Positions 14,450 to 21,194 of a stretch of 23,388 nt of DNA are shown piece after piece; the first letter of the stretch is position 1, and each line of letters begins with the position of its first letter. The notes below the pieces were generated by a model. That model was not told where the DNA came from, ran no database searches, and saw only the letters and a list, made by a program, of their open reading frames with translations. This DNA comes from a virus: positions 1 to 23,388 of IMG/VR virus record IMGVR_UViG_3300044628_000444. The stretch is one strand, 5' to 3'. The translations under genes and the position numbers were made by a program.

Positions 14450-15123
14450 TATTTGAAAAAATTATCTTGTTTGTCTAAACTATTACCGTAACGAATGCTA
14501 AAGCCCTCGCTATCGGTTGTATTAATGTTCAACACCTCTGCCGTATCTGTGCCGCTTGCCCATCTATCTAATTGGTCTAATGCCTCTCTATTGCGTTCAA
14601 TTCTTAATTCGGGAATGTTTCTCGGGTTAATTCGTGCGTGTAGGTTGTAAAGGGTCATATCCATTGCCAACTCCACGAACATAGGGTATCTGTTATCGCC
14701 AACAGTCCAATAGGTTGCGTTGCTTGTTAGCACGTTTATCATTGGTTGCCAGTACGCAGTTAATGTTAGCTTTTGGTTTGTGCTTGCTGCTATGGCAGTG
14801 TAAACATAGCCATTGTTATCGGTTACGATGTTGCCTATAATATATTCGGTTTTATTGTCCCATCTGTTAAAGTCATTAACGTGTGTTATCACTTCGCCTG
14901 CAATCACTCTGTCGCGTGTACGGTAATGGGTTGCTGCTGAATAGGCATCCATTGTGCCTAATTCGATGTCCACCATGTAACGCTGCACTAACTTGGTGCG
15001 CATACGTGAAATGGCCTTAACCTCGCTATCGTATAAGTTTTGCGGTGTATTCTCGGTTATCTGATTGAGGTCAACCGTTTGAATTATTGAAAGATAGTCG
15101 GAGGTTTTTAAGAATCGTGCCAT
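14449..15123 (-). CDS. gp36-like (DUF1320-like) connector protein with inserted carbohydrate-binding-like module
   Basis: This 224-aa protein resembles phage Mu gp36/DUF1320 head-tail joining proteins. It has an N-terminal helix pair (SDYLSIIQTVDLNQITENTP, then EVKAISRMRTKLVQRYMVD) and a C-terminal region with NRYPMFVELAMDMTLYNLHA and IPELRIERNREALDQLDRWA, both typical of the family. Residues about 88-126 are an insertion: WDNKTEYIIGNIVTDNNGYV, Tyr, then AASTNQKLTLTAYW. This is the Y-x-x-G-N-x-V...Y...A-S-T...Y-W pattern of CBM5/12-type modules. It precedes the portal gene by 1-nt overlap, earlier than in phage Mu. The family call is moderate; the inserted module is clear. Confidence 0.55.
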   Translation of the reverse strand: MARFLKTSDYLSIIQTVDLNQITENTPQNLYDSEVKAISRMRTKLVQRYMVDIELGTMDAYSAATHYRTRDRVIAGEVITHVNDFNRWDNKTEYIIGNIVTDNNGYVYTAIAASTNQKLTLTAYWQPMINVLTSNATYWTVGDNRYPMFVELAMDMTLYNLHARINPRNIPELRIERNREALDQLDRWASGTDTAEVLNINTTDSEGFSIRYGNSLDKQDNFFK

Positions 15124-15168
15124 GATGCAAAATAATATAATAAATTTCGATATTTGGTAAATATGTAA

Positions 15169-16547
15169 CTAAAATCTTGAAACACTCTTATACTCTGCAT
15201 CTCTACCAACAACAACAAGCGGTTTGATAATACCTGTTTGGAATCGGGCGTATTGTGAAGCGAAAACCGTTGTAATCAAATAACGTGTTAAGTCAACTAT
15301 GTGGCCATAAGGCTGGTAGCTTACTTTGGTGACTGGATCGGTTACTGTCTTTTTATCTACTTTACCGTTTTTGTCTTCCTTTGTGTTTTCAAAGTCTAAT
15401 ATTGCCACGCGGCAGGATTCATCCACAACAAATGAAATGCCTTGCTCATTATACTCTAAAATAGCATTAAAAAAGTCGGCACTTGGTCGCACGTTCGGGT
15501 TTGATTTGCTTACGCGCCTAATTGGTTTAACTTCATCTAATTCGTTAATCAATAACCGGAACAAGTCAAAGCCCTTTTCTTGCTTAACATCATCCTTTTG
15601 TGAGGTGCTATCACCACAAACGTAAACAAAGCCGCTATGCCTCCATTGTCGAAGTTTGGCTAATATTGTTCTGCCCATTACTTTGGTGGTGTTATCTGGA
15701 TTCTTTAGCGCAATGCAGTCAATCATTCTTATTTCATTGTCATCACTAATTTGAAAGATGCCACATGGAAAGTATGGGTTTACGTTTTCATCGAATGATA
15801 ACCAAATAGCTAATGATGGGTCGTATGGAACAGTTAAGGAATGCTTAATAGTTGACCATGACTTCAGAAACTCTCCACCAAAATCTACTTTGCCCCATTC
15901 GCCCAATACATAAACTTTGTGTAAATTGGGGTTTGCTTTTACCCTTTCAGTTAAGTGATAGATGTAATCGGCATCAAGGAATGAATTGTCTTTGTAGGTC
16001 GTGTGCAATATCAATGTTTCTGTATCCGGTACATCAAAGAACCTGCCCTTTAACCAGTGCTGCTCCGATATTGGATTAAATGTGATAATGAACTGCTTGT
16101 AGTTTTCGGTTTCGCCTCGCACCCTTAACTCTAACTGATTAAAATCTAATTCATCCAATTCGGTAGCTTCCTCGCACCAAACAGATGTAATGCCCGCAAT
16201 GGATTTAATCTTTTCGGGGTCATCCATACCAGCACATAAGATTTCGTTGCCTGTTGCGTTATGGGTGAATCGCATCTCGGACTTATTTATGGTAAATTCG
16301 CTAAATATATCGTATTCTAATAGCTTATCTACTAATAGTTGATAGATACTGTTACGAATAGTCGTTGCCACCTTTCTAATGCAAAGTATGCGATGCCCGC
16401 GTTCGGTTGTAACTCGCAGGATTATCTTTTGAACTGCTGCGATTGATTTGCCTGAACCAATCAGCCCGCCCCGCCTTTCAATACCAAGTATCTATGTTGG
16501 CTTTGAATAGCGGGGCGATATGCTTCATTTAGTTTTACTTTTGTCAT
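15169..16547 (-). CDS. terL: terminase large subunit, frame interrupted in Walker A (recoded or mutated)
   Basis: TerL cuts and pumps DNA into the head. The gene occurs in two frames. The first starts at ATG 16547 and encodes 28 residues (MTKVKLNEAYRPAI... LVLKGGAG), ending at TGA 16463-16461. The second is open from CTG 16464 onward as LIGSGKSIAAVQKI and runs to 15169. Joining GGC (16466-16464) to TCA at 16455, skipping 8 nt, gives a 456-aa protein with a perfect Walker A (KGGAGSGKS), Walker B (SVWCEEATE, about residues 119-127) and a nuclease domain with candidate Asp at about 250 (SFDENVNP), 310 (VCGDSTS) and near the C-terminus (HIVDLTRY). Length then fits the family. Either translational recoding, an 8-nt insertion, or an assembly error explains it. 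A start at GTG 16371 would lose Walker A and is not credible. Confidence 0.85.
16456..16517 (-). promoter_or_regulatory. candidate translational bypass signal in terL
   Basis: A 51-nt hairpin spans 16517-16467 on the minus strand. It has an 8-bp stem CGCCCCGC/GCGGGGCG, a 2x2 internal loop, TTCAA/TTGAA, an A-A mismatch, a G-U pair plus CCAA/TTGG, and a 9-nt loop. It covers codons 11-27 exactly. The next codon is GGC (Gly28), immediately followed by UGA. GGT (16458-16456) is a possible landing codon, read by the same glycine tRNA type as GGC, after which TCA-GGC-AAA-TCA encodes Ser-Gly-Lys-Ser. These parts (stop after take-off, matched glycine codons, adjoining 5' hairpin) parallel T4 gene 60. 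Confidence 0.5.
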
Positions 16548-16797
16548 CAACAAATTCTAATTGCCATAGTTTTATTTGTTCTCCTTTCGTAGTCAAATCA
16601 GCATTAACTGAAGTTGGTATCAGTTTGGCTGCTAATTTGTAAAATTCGGTTGTGTTTTCTTTGGCCCAATTAGCAAGGTTTGCGTTTTCATCGCCTTGTA
16701 ACTCATTGAACGCGACCTCAAACGCTTCCTTAACCGATTTGGTCAGTTTGTTTGTTGCTCCCTTTGGTTTGCCTTTATTGCCTTTAGTAAAGCCCAT
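16525..16797 (-). CDS. terS: terminase small subunit
   Basis: This 90-aa protein precedes terL and is probably the DNA-recognition subunit of the packaging motor. The N-terminus is basic and Gly-rich (MGFTKGNKGKPKGATNKLTK), a DNA-contacting region similar to DUF5681-like N-termini. It is followed by a helix (VKEAFEVAFNELQ), a second helix (ENTTEFYKLAAKLIP) and a tail with a C-terminal helix (EQIKLWQLEFV). It is shorter than most small terminases, but position and layout fit. Its stop overlaps the start of the terL frame by 23 nt, so terL translation may be coupled. A promoter and palindrome lie just upstream. Confidence 0.65.
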   Translation of the reverse strand: MGFTKGNKGKPKGATNKLTKSVKEAFEVAFNELQGDENANLANWAKENTTEFYKLAAKLIPTSVNADLTTKGEQIKLWQLEFVDDKSKTK

Positions 16798-16810
16798 TTG
16801 TGTGTATTTT

Positions 16811-16825
16811 CGTGTAATTTACACG
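16811..16825 (-). promoter_or_regulatory. palindrome between terS promoter and start codon
   Basis: CGTGTAA-T-TTACACG is a perfect 7-1-7 inverted repeat, 13 nt upstream of the terS ATG and 11 nt downstream of the -7 element. With no U tract after it, it looks like an operator placed at the transcription start rather than a terminator. Its sequence is unrelated to the RHH operator. Confidence 0.5.
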
Positions 16826-16836
16826 CTTTCATACCA

Positions 16837-16869
16837 CAAAGATAAGAATTATTTTAATAAGTTAAGCAA
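16837..16869 (-). promoter_or_regulatory. promoter of the packaging/late operon
   Basis: TATCTTTG (16844-16837 on the minus strand) matches the Bacteroidota TAnnTTTG -7 element exactly. TTG at 16869-16867 is the candidate -33 element with 22 nt spacing. It overlaps the 3' end of the VRR-NUC gene and lies 39 nt upstream of terS. It is the only good promoter found between the early block and the structural genes. Confidence 0.5.
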
Positions 16870-17379
16870 TTCAGTTTGCACTTGCTCAAACGATGTGGCT
16901 ATAATGTAATTACCGCCATCGCTTTCAAGTGCTGCTTTGCGTTTTAACTGCGCTTCGCCTATCCTATCACTTGGCGATTTAACTTCGATGGCAAACAATC
17001 GACCTTTAAGAATACACTGGATGTCTTCCATTCCTTTGTTAAGTCCTGCAATATAACCTATGCCCTTTCGATATCTACCCTCGCTGCTAATTCGCCTTGC
17101 ACTATTGCAGTTGTGAACGGATTTAAGGTAAGCAATGATTAGGTCGGTAAACTTATTGGTGTTAAACGCATCTTTGGTTTCTTTATGCTGCAGGATATTG
17201 TTTACCGGTAAATCCAAGTGATTAGTTGTGAGCTCCGCCTTTCGCTTCTTAACCACTTTCTTTTTGGTGAGGTTAAATCGTTCGATGGGTAAGGTGTTCC
17301 AAAACGCTTGGGCCATGTTAGACCGTTTGTAAGTGTTGTGGTAATAGAGTTCGAATTCGGGGATTGTGTATATTGTCAT
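16849..17379 (-). CDS. VRR-NUC family nuclease
   Basis: This 176-aa protein carries a VRR-NUC (PD-(D/E)XK superfamily) domain in its C-terminal half. Visible catalytic features are KGMEDIQCI with Asp119, the AIEVK motif with Glu132 and Lys134, and a conserved Gln144 (GEAQLKRKAALESDGGNYII). Such phage nucleases cleave branched or Holliday-like DNA and often act before packaging. The first 75 residues are a basic extension (KKKVVKKRKAEL) without a recognised domain. The ATG lies 1 nt after the preceding ATPase gene stop. It is the last gene before the packaging operon, a common site for resolvases. Confidence 0.75.
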   Translation of the reverse strand: MTIYTIPEFELYYHNTYKRSNMAQAFWNTLPIERFNLTKKKVVKKRKAELTTNHLDLPVNNILQHKETKDAFNTNKFTDLIIAYLKSVHNCNSARRISSEGRYRKGIGYIAGLNKGMEDIQCILKGRLFAIEVKSPSDRIGEAQLKRKAALESDGGNYIIATSFEQVQTELLNLLK

Positions 17380-17380
17380 A

Positions 17381-17752
17381 TTATTTATTAGGTGTTAAGT
17401 TTAACCACCATGCTTCTATTCCATTTGCTCTTGCATTTTTAACCCATTTGGCTTCATTAATATTGCGTTCGCAAACTAAAACCATGCTAACTTTTAATTT
17501 AGCTAATTTTTTATACTTATAAAGTAGCATTAAATTATACAAAAATATTTCATCATCAATATCATCAATAACAACCATCTTTGTATTTGGCTTAATTATT
17601 TCGGCCCAATATACTAATGTTCTGCTAACGTATTCAAATGGTTGTTGTTGCCAAACCACTTCATCATTTTTATATTCAAGTGCCATTTCTTTTGCTCTCA
17701 AAGTTTTGCCGCTATTTTTAGGGCCAGTTATAATCGTTAATTTTGATTCCAT
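17381..17752 (-). CDS. small P-loop ATPase
   Basis: This 123-aa protein has a clear Walker A (GPKNSGKT, residues 10-17) and Walker B (VVIDDID, 60-66). The remaining sequence predicts a short alpha/beta P-loop domain with a C-terminal strand (VSMVLVCERNINEAKWV) and a Trp-rich end (GIEAWWLNLTPNK). It is much smaller than helicases or AAA+ motors, so it may be a loader, a regulator or a DNA-partitioning-like NTPase. It follows the AT-rich repeat region 17753-18018 and is joined to the VRR-NUC gene. No specific family is recognised. Confidence 0.65.
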   Translation of the reverse strand: MESKLTIITGPKNSGKTLRAKEMALEYKNDEVVWQQQPFEYVSRTLVYWAEIIKPNTKMVVIDDIDDEIFLYNLMLLYKYKKLAKLKVSMVLVCERNINEAKWVKNARANGIEAWWLNLTPNK

Positions 17753-18018
17753 ATTATTTAAAATTATTTTTTTTATATTATTACTATTACTGATTTATTA
17801 CTGATTTATTACCAAAAAATTACCAAGCGTATGCCTTGCTATCACTACTCTATATTATTATTATTATTATAAAGTAATATAGTAATAAAGAAAACGCTAA
17901 AAAGTCTGACGATTCTATTTTGAGCATAAATCTTATGAGGTTTTGCATTATTACTAAATTTAATTACTTTGTTGACTATCAGCATATTAATGTGTAATTA
18001 GTAATTTTAGTAATATTA
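17753..18018. other. AT-rich intergenic region with iterated TTACTRA/TTACTGATTTA repeats; possible origin or operator cluster
   Basis: This 266-bp gene-free stretch, the largest in the window, is extremely AT-rich. It has tandem 11-mers TTACTGATTTA at 17787-17797 and 17798-17808, flanked by TTACTA (17781) and two TTACC (17809, 17820). A (TTA)n microsatellite lies at 17855-17870. TTACTAA occurs at 17951-17957 and TTAGTAA at 17998-18004 and 18007-18013. It lies between the helicase and ATPase genes. No TAnnTTTG promoter was found. Iterons in AT-rich DNA beside helicase/primase genes suggest a replication origin; the TTACTAA cores also match the RHH operator. Confidence 0.4.
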
Positions 18019-19614
18019 CTATGCAAACCTTGGCATTGCTTCATTAGGGTCATCAACTGAATCATTTTGTTTATTAACTACTTTATTTTTAATATGATAC
18101 GGATTTTTAAATAGAAAAGGATATCCAGTTTTGCTACCCTGTGGATAATCTTGATTTGGAAATCCTTTATACTTTTTGTTTTTTAAACATACCATTTTCA
18201 TTTCCTCCTTTAAAACTGTTCTAATATAACTCATTTCATATTTATGATTTAATGGAAACCATTGCATTTTAATATCTTTTGCAGTTGCCTCAATAAATTC
18301 AATTGCATCATTATTCATAAAGAAGTCGTCAAAATTCATTTCGATTTCTTTTCTCAATGTTGATTTGCTTTGCTCCATAACAACCTGCAATGATTCTGTT
18401 AAGATTTCATCCTTGGTAAATACCATACGCGATTTACTAAAATCTATTGCAGGAAGTTGCATAAGATATTTAAGAAACTTTGGTATCTCATTAAACAAAT
18501 CGGTTTCAATGTTCGTGTTCTTTGCGCCTTTGATAATTTTAATTTTGCGCACCCAAAAACGAATCTCCTCTTCATCTATTCTCATAAAGTCTGATTCTTT
18601 GTTGGTGCAAAAAATAACCTTACCAAAAAAAGGTACTGAATAATGGCTAACAAATTTTTGCGAAACCGACATTGTTTTGGCAGTCGCTATTGATTTTAAC
18701 TTTTCGATTGCGTGTTGTTTATCGATTGTTGTTTCATCAATCATAATAATGTTTTTAGTCGCGTACGCATCATTAAAGTTACTTGTAAGGTCACTTGGAT
18801 TAATTAAGGTAGTGTTTTCTCCGAATAACATTTGAATCCAATTTAAGAACGTAGTCTTACCCGTTTCGCGCTCTGTTGAAACCAAAGCTAATACTGGCAA
18901 TATTTGGCGCGGATTTTCGTAAATGATTTTCATGTACTTTAAACCGAGTTCCCATTGGTCGCCAAAAATATGATGTATCAATCCCATAGTAACAGGAATA
19001 TCAGTTTCGTTTACATCATTAATAAAAAATTTATGCGCAAATTTAGCGTAAAGGTTATAACAGTTGTTTAGCACTGGAGTATATTCGACATTGTCGGGAT
19101 AGATTGTAAAGTCATCAAACTTGTATATCATGCCGAGTAAATTCTTTCCATGGTCTTGTTTTATTTCATCTTTTTTCCAAGGTTTAAGAAGTGTGTTTTC
19201 GGATTTGTAACGGTCTTTTTTTGCTATCACTTTAAAATAATCAGTTCCAACTCTAATATAAGGTATATCCGATTTAATAATTTCAAAGTTGACATAAGAC
19301 ATTGCAGCGAATGAATCGCCTTGGAATTTAACCGCAGCCAATACCATAAATTTAGAAACCTTGGCCCCAACACCAAGTCGGTAACTATTTTTCTTAAGTA
19401 CATCAACAGTGTTTAATTTATTGAGTACAAAGGTTGGTTTGTTAAGTTCCTGCGGATCTAAACTATCAGGATTCAATAGGCACACTTCTGTTTCGGATTT
19501 TACGTTGCATTGTTTGATGCCCTCGAATATTGAAATAAATGAACCATAAAAGTTGAAATAGTCAACTGCATTAAGTAACGGGTTGGATTCGGGTTTTTTA
19601 AATTTGTCGCTCAT
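18019..19614 (-). CDS. SF3-type phage helicase (NrS-1 polymerase-like/DUF5906-like helicase domain)
   Basis: This 531-aa protein is the replicative helicase candidate. The ATPase core is in the middle: Walker A STERETGKTT (246-255), Walker B NIIMIDETT (288-296) and sensor motif VIFCTNKESD (333-342), followed by an arginine-containing stretch EEEIRFWVRKI. This pattern fits superfamily 3 / DUF5906-type helicases found with primases in phages. The N-terminal 200 residues have no catalytic motif and may be a DNA-binding or remnant primase region. The start lies just after leader RNA A, so its expression may depend on terminator readthrough. It works with the primase-like protein encoded immediately upstream. 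Confidence 0.85.
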   Translation of the reverse strand: MSDKFKKPESNPLLNAVDYFNFYGSFISIFEGIKQCNVKSETEVCLLNPDSLDPQELNKPTFVLNKLNTVDVLKKNSYRLGVGAKVSKFMVLAAVKFQGDSFAAMSYVNFEIIKSDIPYIRVGTDYFKVIAKKDRYKSENTLLKPWKKDEIKQDHGKNLLGMIYKFDDFTIYPDNVEYTPVLNNCYNLYAKFAHKFFINDVNETDIPVTMGLIHHIFGDQWELGLKYMKIIYENPRQILPVLALVSTERETGKTTFLNWIQMLFGENTTLINPSDLTSNFNDAYATKNIIMIDETTIDKQHAIEKLKSIATAKTMSVSQKFVSHYSVPFFGKVIFCTNKESDFMRIDEEEIRFWVRKIKIIKGAKNTNIETDLFNEIPKFLKYLMQLPAIDFSKSRMVFTKDEILTESLQVVMEQSKSTLRKEIEMNFDDFFMNNDAIEFIEATAKDIKMQWFPLNHKYEMSYIRTVLKEEMKMVCLKNKKYKGFPNQDYPQGSKTGYPFLFKNPYHIKNKVVNKQNDSVDDPNEAMPRFA

Positions 19615-19624
19615 ATTTTTAAAA

Positions 19625-19748
19625 TAAAAAAGTCCTAATAGTTAAGTTTGCTTACGAAGCAAGTAAGGGATTCACTCCTTACACTTAACTATTAGGACTC
19701 CTAATGTTTTAATGTGAATCTATGTTCTATCGGTTCGTGACTCCGATG
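19625..19748 (-). ncRNA. structured leader RNA A (attenuator-like) upstream of the helicase gene
   Basis: From the promoter onward the RNA can fold as follows. A short 5' hairpin ATCGG/CCGAT comes first. GATTCAC (19720-19714) is complementary to GTGAATC (19675-19669), which is the apical loop of a 6-bp hairpin GTAAGG/CCTTAC (19682-19677 / 19668-19663). A second hairpin TTGCTT-CGT-AAGCAA (19662-19648) follows. A perfect 17-bp stem (19699-19683 with 19647-19631) encloses both hairpins as a three-way junction and ends in six T. ATTAGGAGTCCTAAT offers an alternative self-pairing of the outer stem. The last T is 11 nt before the helicase ATG, so this is a leader rather than a free-standing RNA. 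Confidence 0.7.
19626..19699 (-). terminator. intrinsic terminator of leader RNA A
   Basis: The 17-bp stem AGTCCTAATAGTTAAGT/ACTTAACTATTAGGACT, closing two inner hairpins, is followed directly by TTTTTT. It would stop transcription just before the helicase gene unless an alternative fold or an antitermination factor intervenes. Confidence 0.8.
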
Positions 19749-19751
19749 GTG

Positions 19752-19783
19752 CAAATGTACTTTATAATTATCTATTTTGCAAA
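19752..19783 (-). promoter_or_regulatory. promoter of leader RNA A
   Basis: TTTG (19783-19780) - 20 nt - TACATTTG (19759-19752) on the minus strand is an excellent match to the Bacteroidota sigma factor consensus (TTTG, 19-20 nt, TAnnTTTG). It overlaps the end of the primase gene. The same elements with identical spacing precede leader RNA B. Confidence 0.7.
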
Positions 19784-20649
19784 TAAGTAGGTTGGTTAAT
19801 TCCTTTGTTTATCATTTCTTTGCTTGTCTGTTTATAGATTGATGCCTTTTGCGAGAGGTAAGCATTGCCATCAATCATTTGGGCCATTACGTTAATAGCG
19901 TGTTCTTGGTCTATGTAACCAGCGCCACAATAACCGCCCATTAAATAAGCTGCGGCCCTTAATTGTGGATGTCCTGAATCAACTATTACGTTTATTTTTT
20001 TCGCAATAATCTTCTCAATAACAGATGTTTTGTCATCAACAATATACTGCTTAACCGGTGGCGGCACTATTTCAATATGCTTTGTTGACCACGTTTGCGC
20101 ATCTGTTCGGTGCAGTATATCGGAATCGTAACTGATAAACATTGGTAAGATACAATTTTTTGGCGCGGTGTCAAATCCATTGTAACAGTTGAGGTGTCTT
20201 TCGATGCCTGCAAAGTAGTGTTTAAATTCATCAACCGAAGTGCATACAGGTATCTTAACCAAAGCTCTCACACCATGTCGCGAAGCCGAAAGCCACGCAG
20301 TTATGATGCACTTGTATTCATTAAATAAATACTCTTTAAATTCAACTGCCACATCGGTTTCTAAATGGTCGAAGTCTAATACAAGCAAGCCAGTCCAGTG
20401 CTGAATATTAGCATATTTTCGCGGGCCATTAACAAACACACATGGAGTAAATGAGTATAGCTTTGACTTTAATGCTTGCTTTGTGGCCATGTCTTTAATT
20501 TCCTCTGCAATTCGTATCTGCTCAAATACATTGCGGATATCTTTTTTAGGTGTTCTAATCGCGTTAATAAGATATTCAAGCGTAACACTGCCAAGCGGAT
20601 TGCTACGTTTGATATCCGCTTCGTAATAGTTGAATGTTATTGGTTGCAT
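19768..20649 (-). CDS. primase-like protein (BT4734/VirE N-terminal domain family)
   Basis: This 293-aa protein matches the BT4734-like/VirE N-terminal domain common in Bacteroidota replication and mobile elements, thought to be related to archaeo-eukaryotic-type primases. Conserved features visible are LLVLDFDH (88-95, metal-binding acidic residues), AWLSASRHGVRALVKIPV (118-135) and the motif around PMFISYDSDILH (169-180). Residues 215-293 are a helical C-terminal part (PQLRAAAYLMGGYCGAGY, HAINVMAQMID). The helicase domain often fused to such proteins is here encoded separately downstream. The start overlaps the nuclease gene by 13 nt. Confidence 0.8.
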   Translation of the reverse strand: MQPITFNYYEADIKRSNPLGSVTLEYLINAIRTPKKDIRNVFEQIRIAEEIKDMATKQALKSKLYSFTPCVFVNGPRKYANIQHWTGLLVLDFDHLETDVAVEFKEYLFNEYKCIITAWLSASRHGVRALVKIPVCTSVDEFKHYFAGIERHLNCYNGFDTAPKNCILPMFISYDSDILHRTDAQTWSTKHIEIVPPPVKQYIVDDKTSVIEKIIAKKINVIVDSGHPQLRAAAYLMGGYCGAGYIDQEHAINVMAQMIDGNAYLSQKASIYKQTSKEMINKGINQPTYLQNR

Positions 20650-21194
20650 AGTTTATCCATCATAAAGTCATAATTGGCAATATGAACATTGGTGTAATCA
20701 GTACCGTTTGGATGTATCTTATGCTCAAACACTGGTTTGTTATTGATGCTAAACTGATACCCTAATGGTTTCTTTCGCACTTCGCCAATATTAAACACAC
20801 CAAGAAAACCGTTAAACGAATGATGGTCATGCAACTCCTCATGTCTATCTTTATGCAGTTCTATACCATCAATAATAGCTGATTGCTCATTAAGTATAAA
20901 ATAGCTATAAGATAAAGGCGGACAAATTAAAACAATAGCTTTTACAAATTCGCCTGGTTTATATTCCCATTCTGCGGTTGTGTATCGTTCTGCTTGCTTA
21001 ATGTACTTTCCTATCTCCTCGCCTCGTTTTTTATCGGGTATTTTGCACTCAATAGCAAAGTGATATTTGCCATCAATAGTTAGCAGCAAATCAATTCTGT
21101 TTTTTTTGCACTTGCTTACTACTTCTCTTTGCACTTCAAAATACTTTTTAAATTTTGCTTCTAATCTGTTTACAAATTCTTTTTCTGTTTTCAT
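20637..21194 (-). CDS. PD-(D/E)XK-type nuclease
   Basis: This 185-aa protein looks like a restriction-endonuclease-fold nuclease. The motif NRIDLLLTIDGKYHFAIECK provides Asp35, Glu49 and Lys51, and IKQAERY provides the conserved Gln67. A C-terminal half (GFLGVFNIGEVRKKPLGYQF, VFEHKIHPNGTD) carries strands without a recognised family. In phage replication blocks such enzymes often act as recombination or branch-cleaving nucleases, here close to a RecT-like gene. Its ATG overlaps the stop of the 49-aa gene as ATGA, so both are probably translated together, under the control of leader RNA B. Confidence 0.7.
   Translation of the reverse strand: MKTEKEFVNRLEAKFKKYFEVQREVVSKCKKNRIDLLLTIDGKYHFAIECKIPDKKRGEEIGKYIKQAERYTTAEWEYKPGEFVKAIVLICPPLSYSYFILNEQSAIIDGIELHKDRHEELHDHHSFNGFLGVFNIGEVRKKPLGYQFSINNKPVFEHKIHPNGTDYTNVHIANYDFMMDKLCNQ

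Noticed and set aside
15169-16371. A shorter TerL starting at GTG 16371
   Set aside because: It would lack Walker A and about 56 conserved N-terminal residues; the coding signal continues upstream in the same frame and then in the adjacent one.
17850-17948. A 32-codon minus-strand frame with a hydrophobic poly-Ile end in the AT-rich region
   Set aside because: The C-terminus is just the translated (TTA)n microsatellite; no neighbour coupling, no family resemblance.
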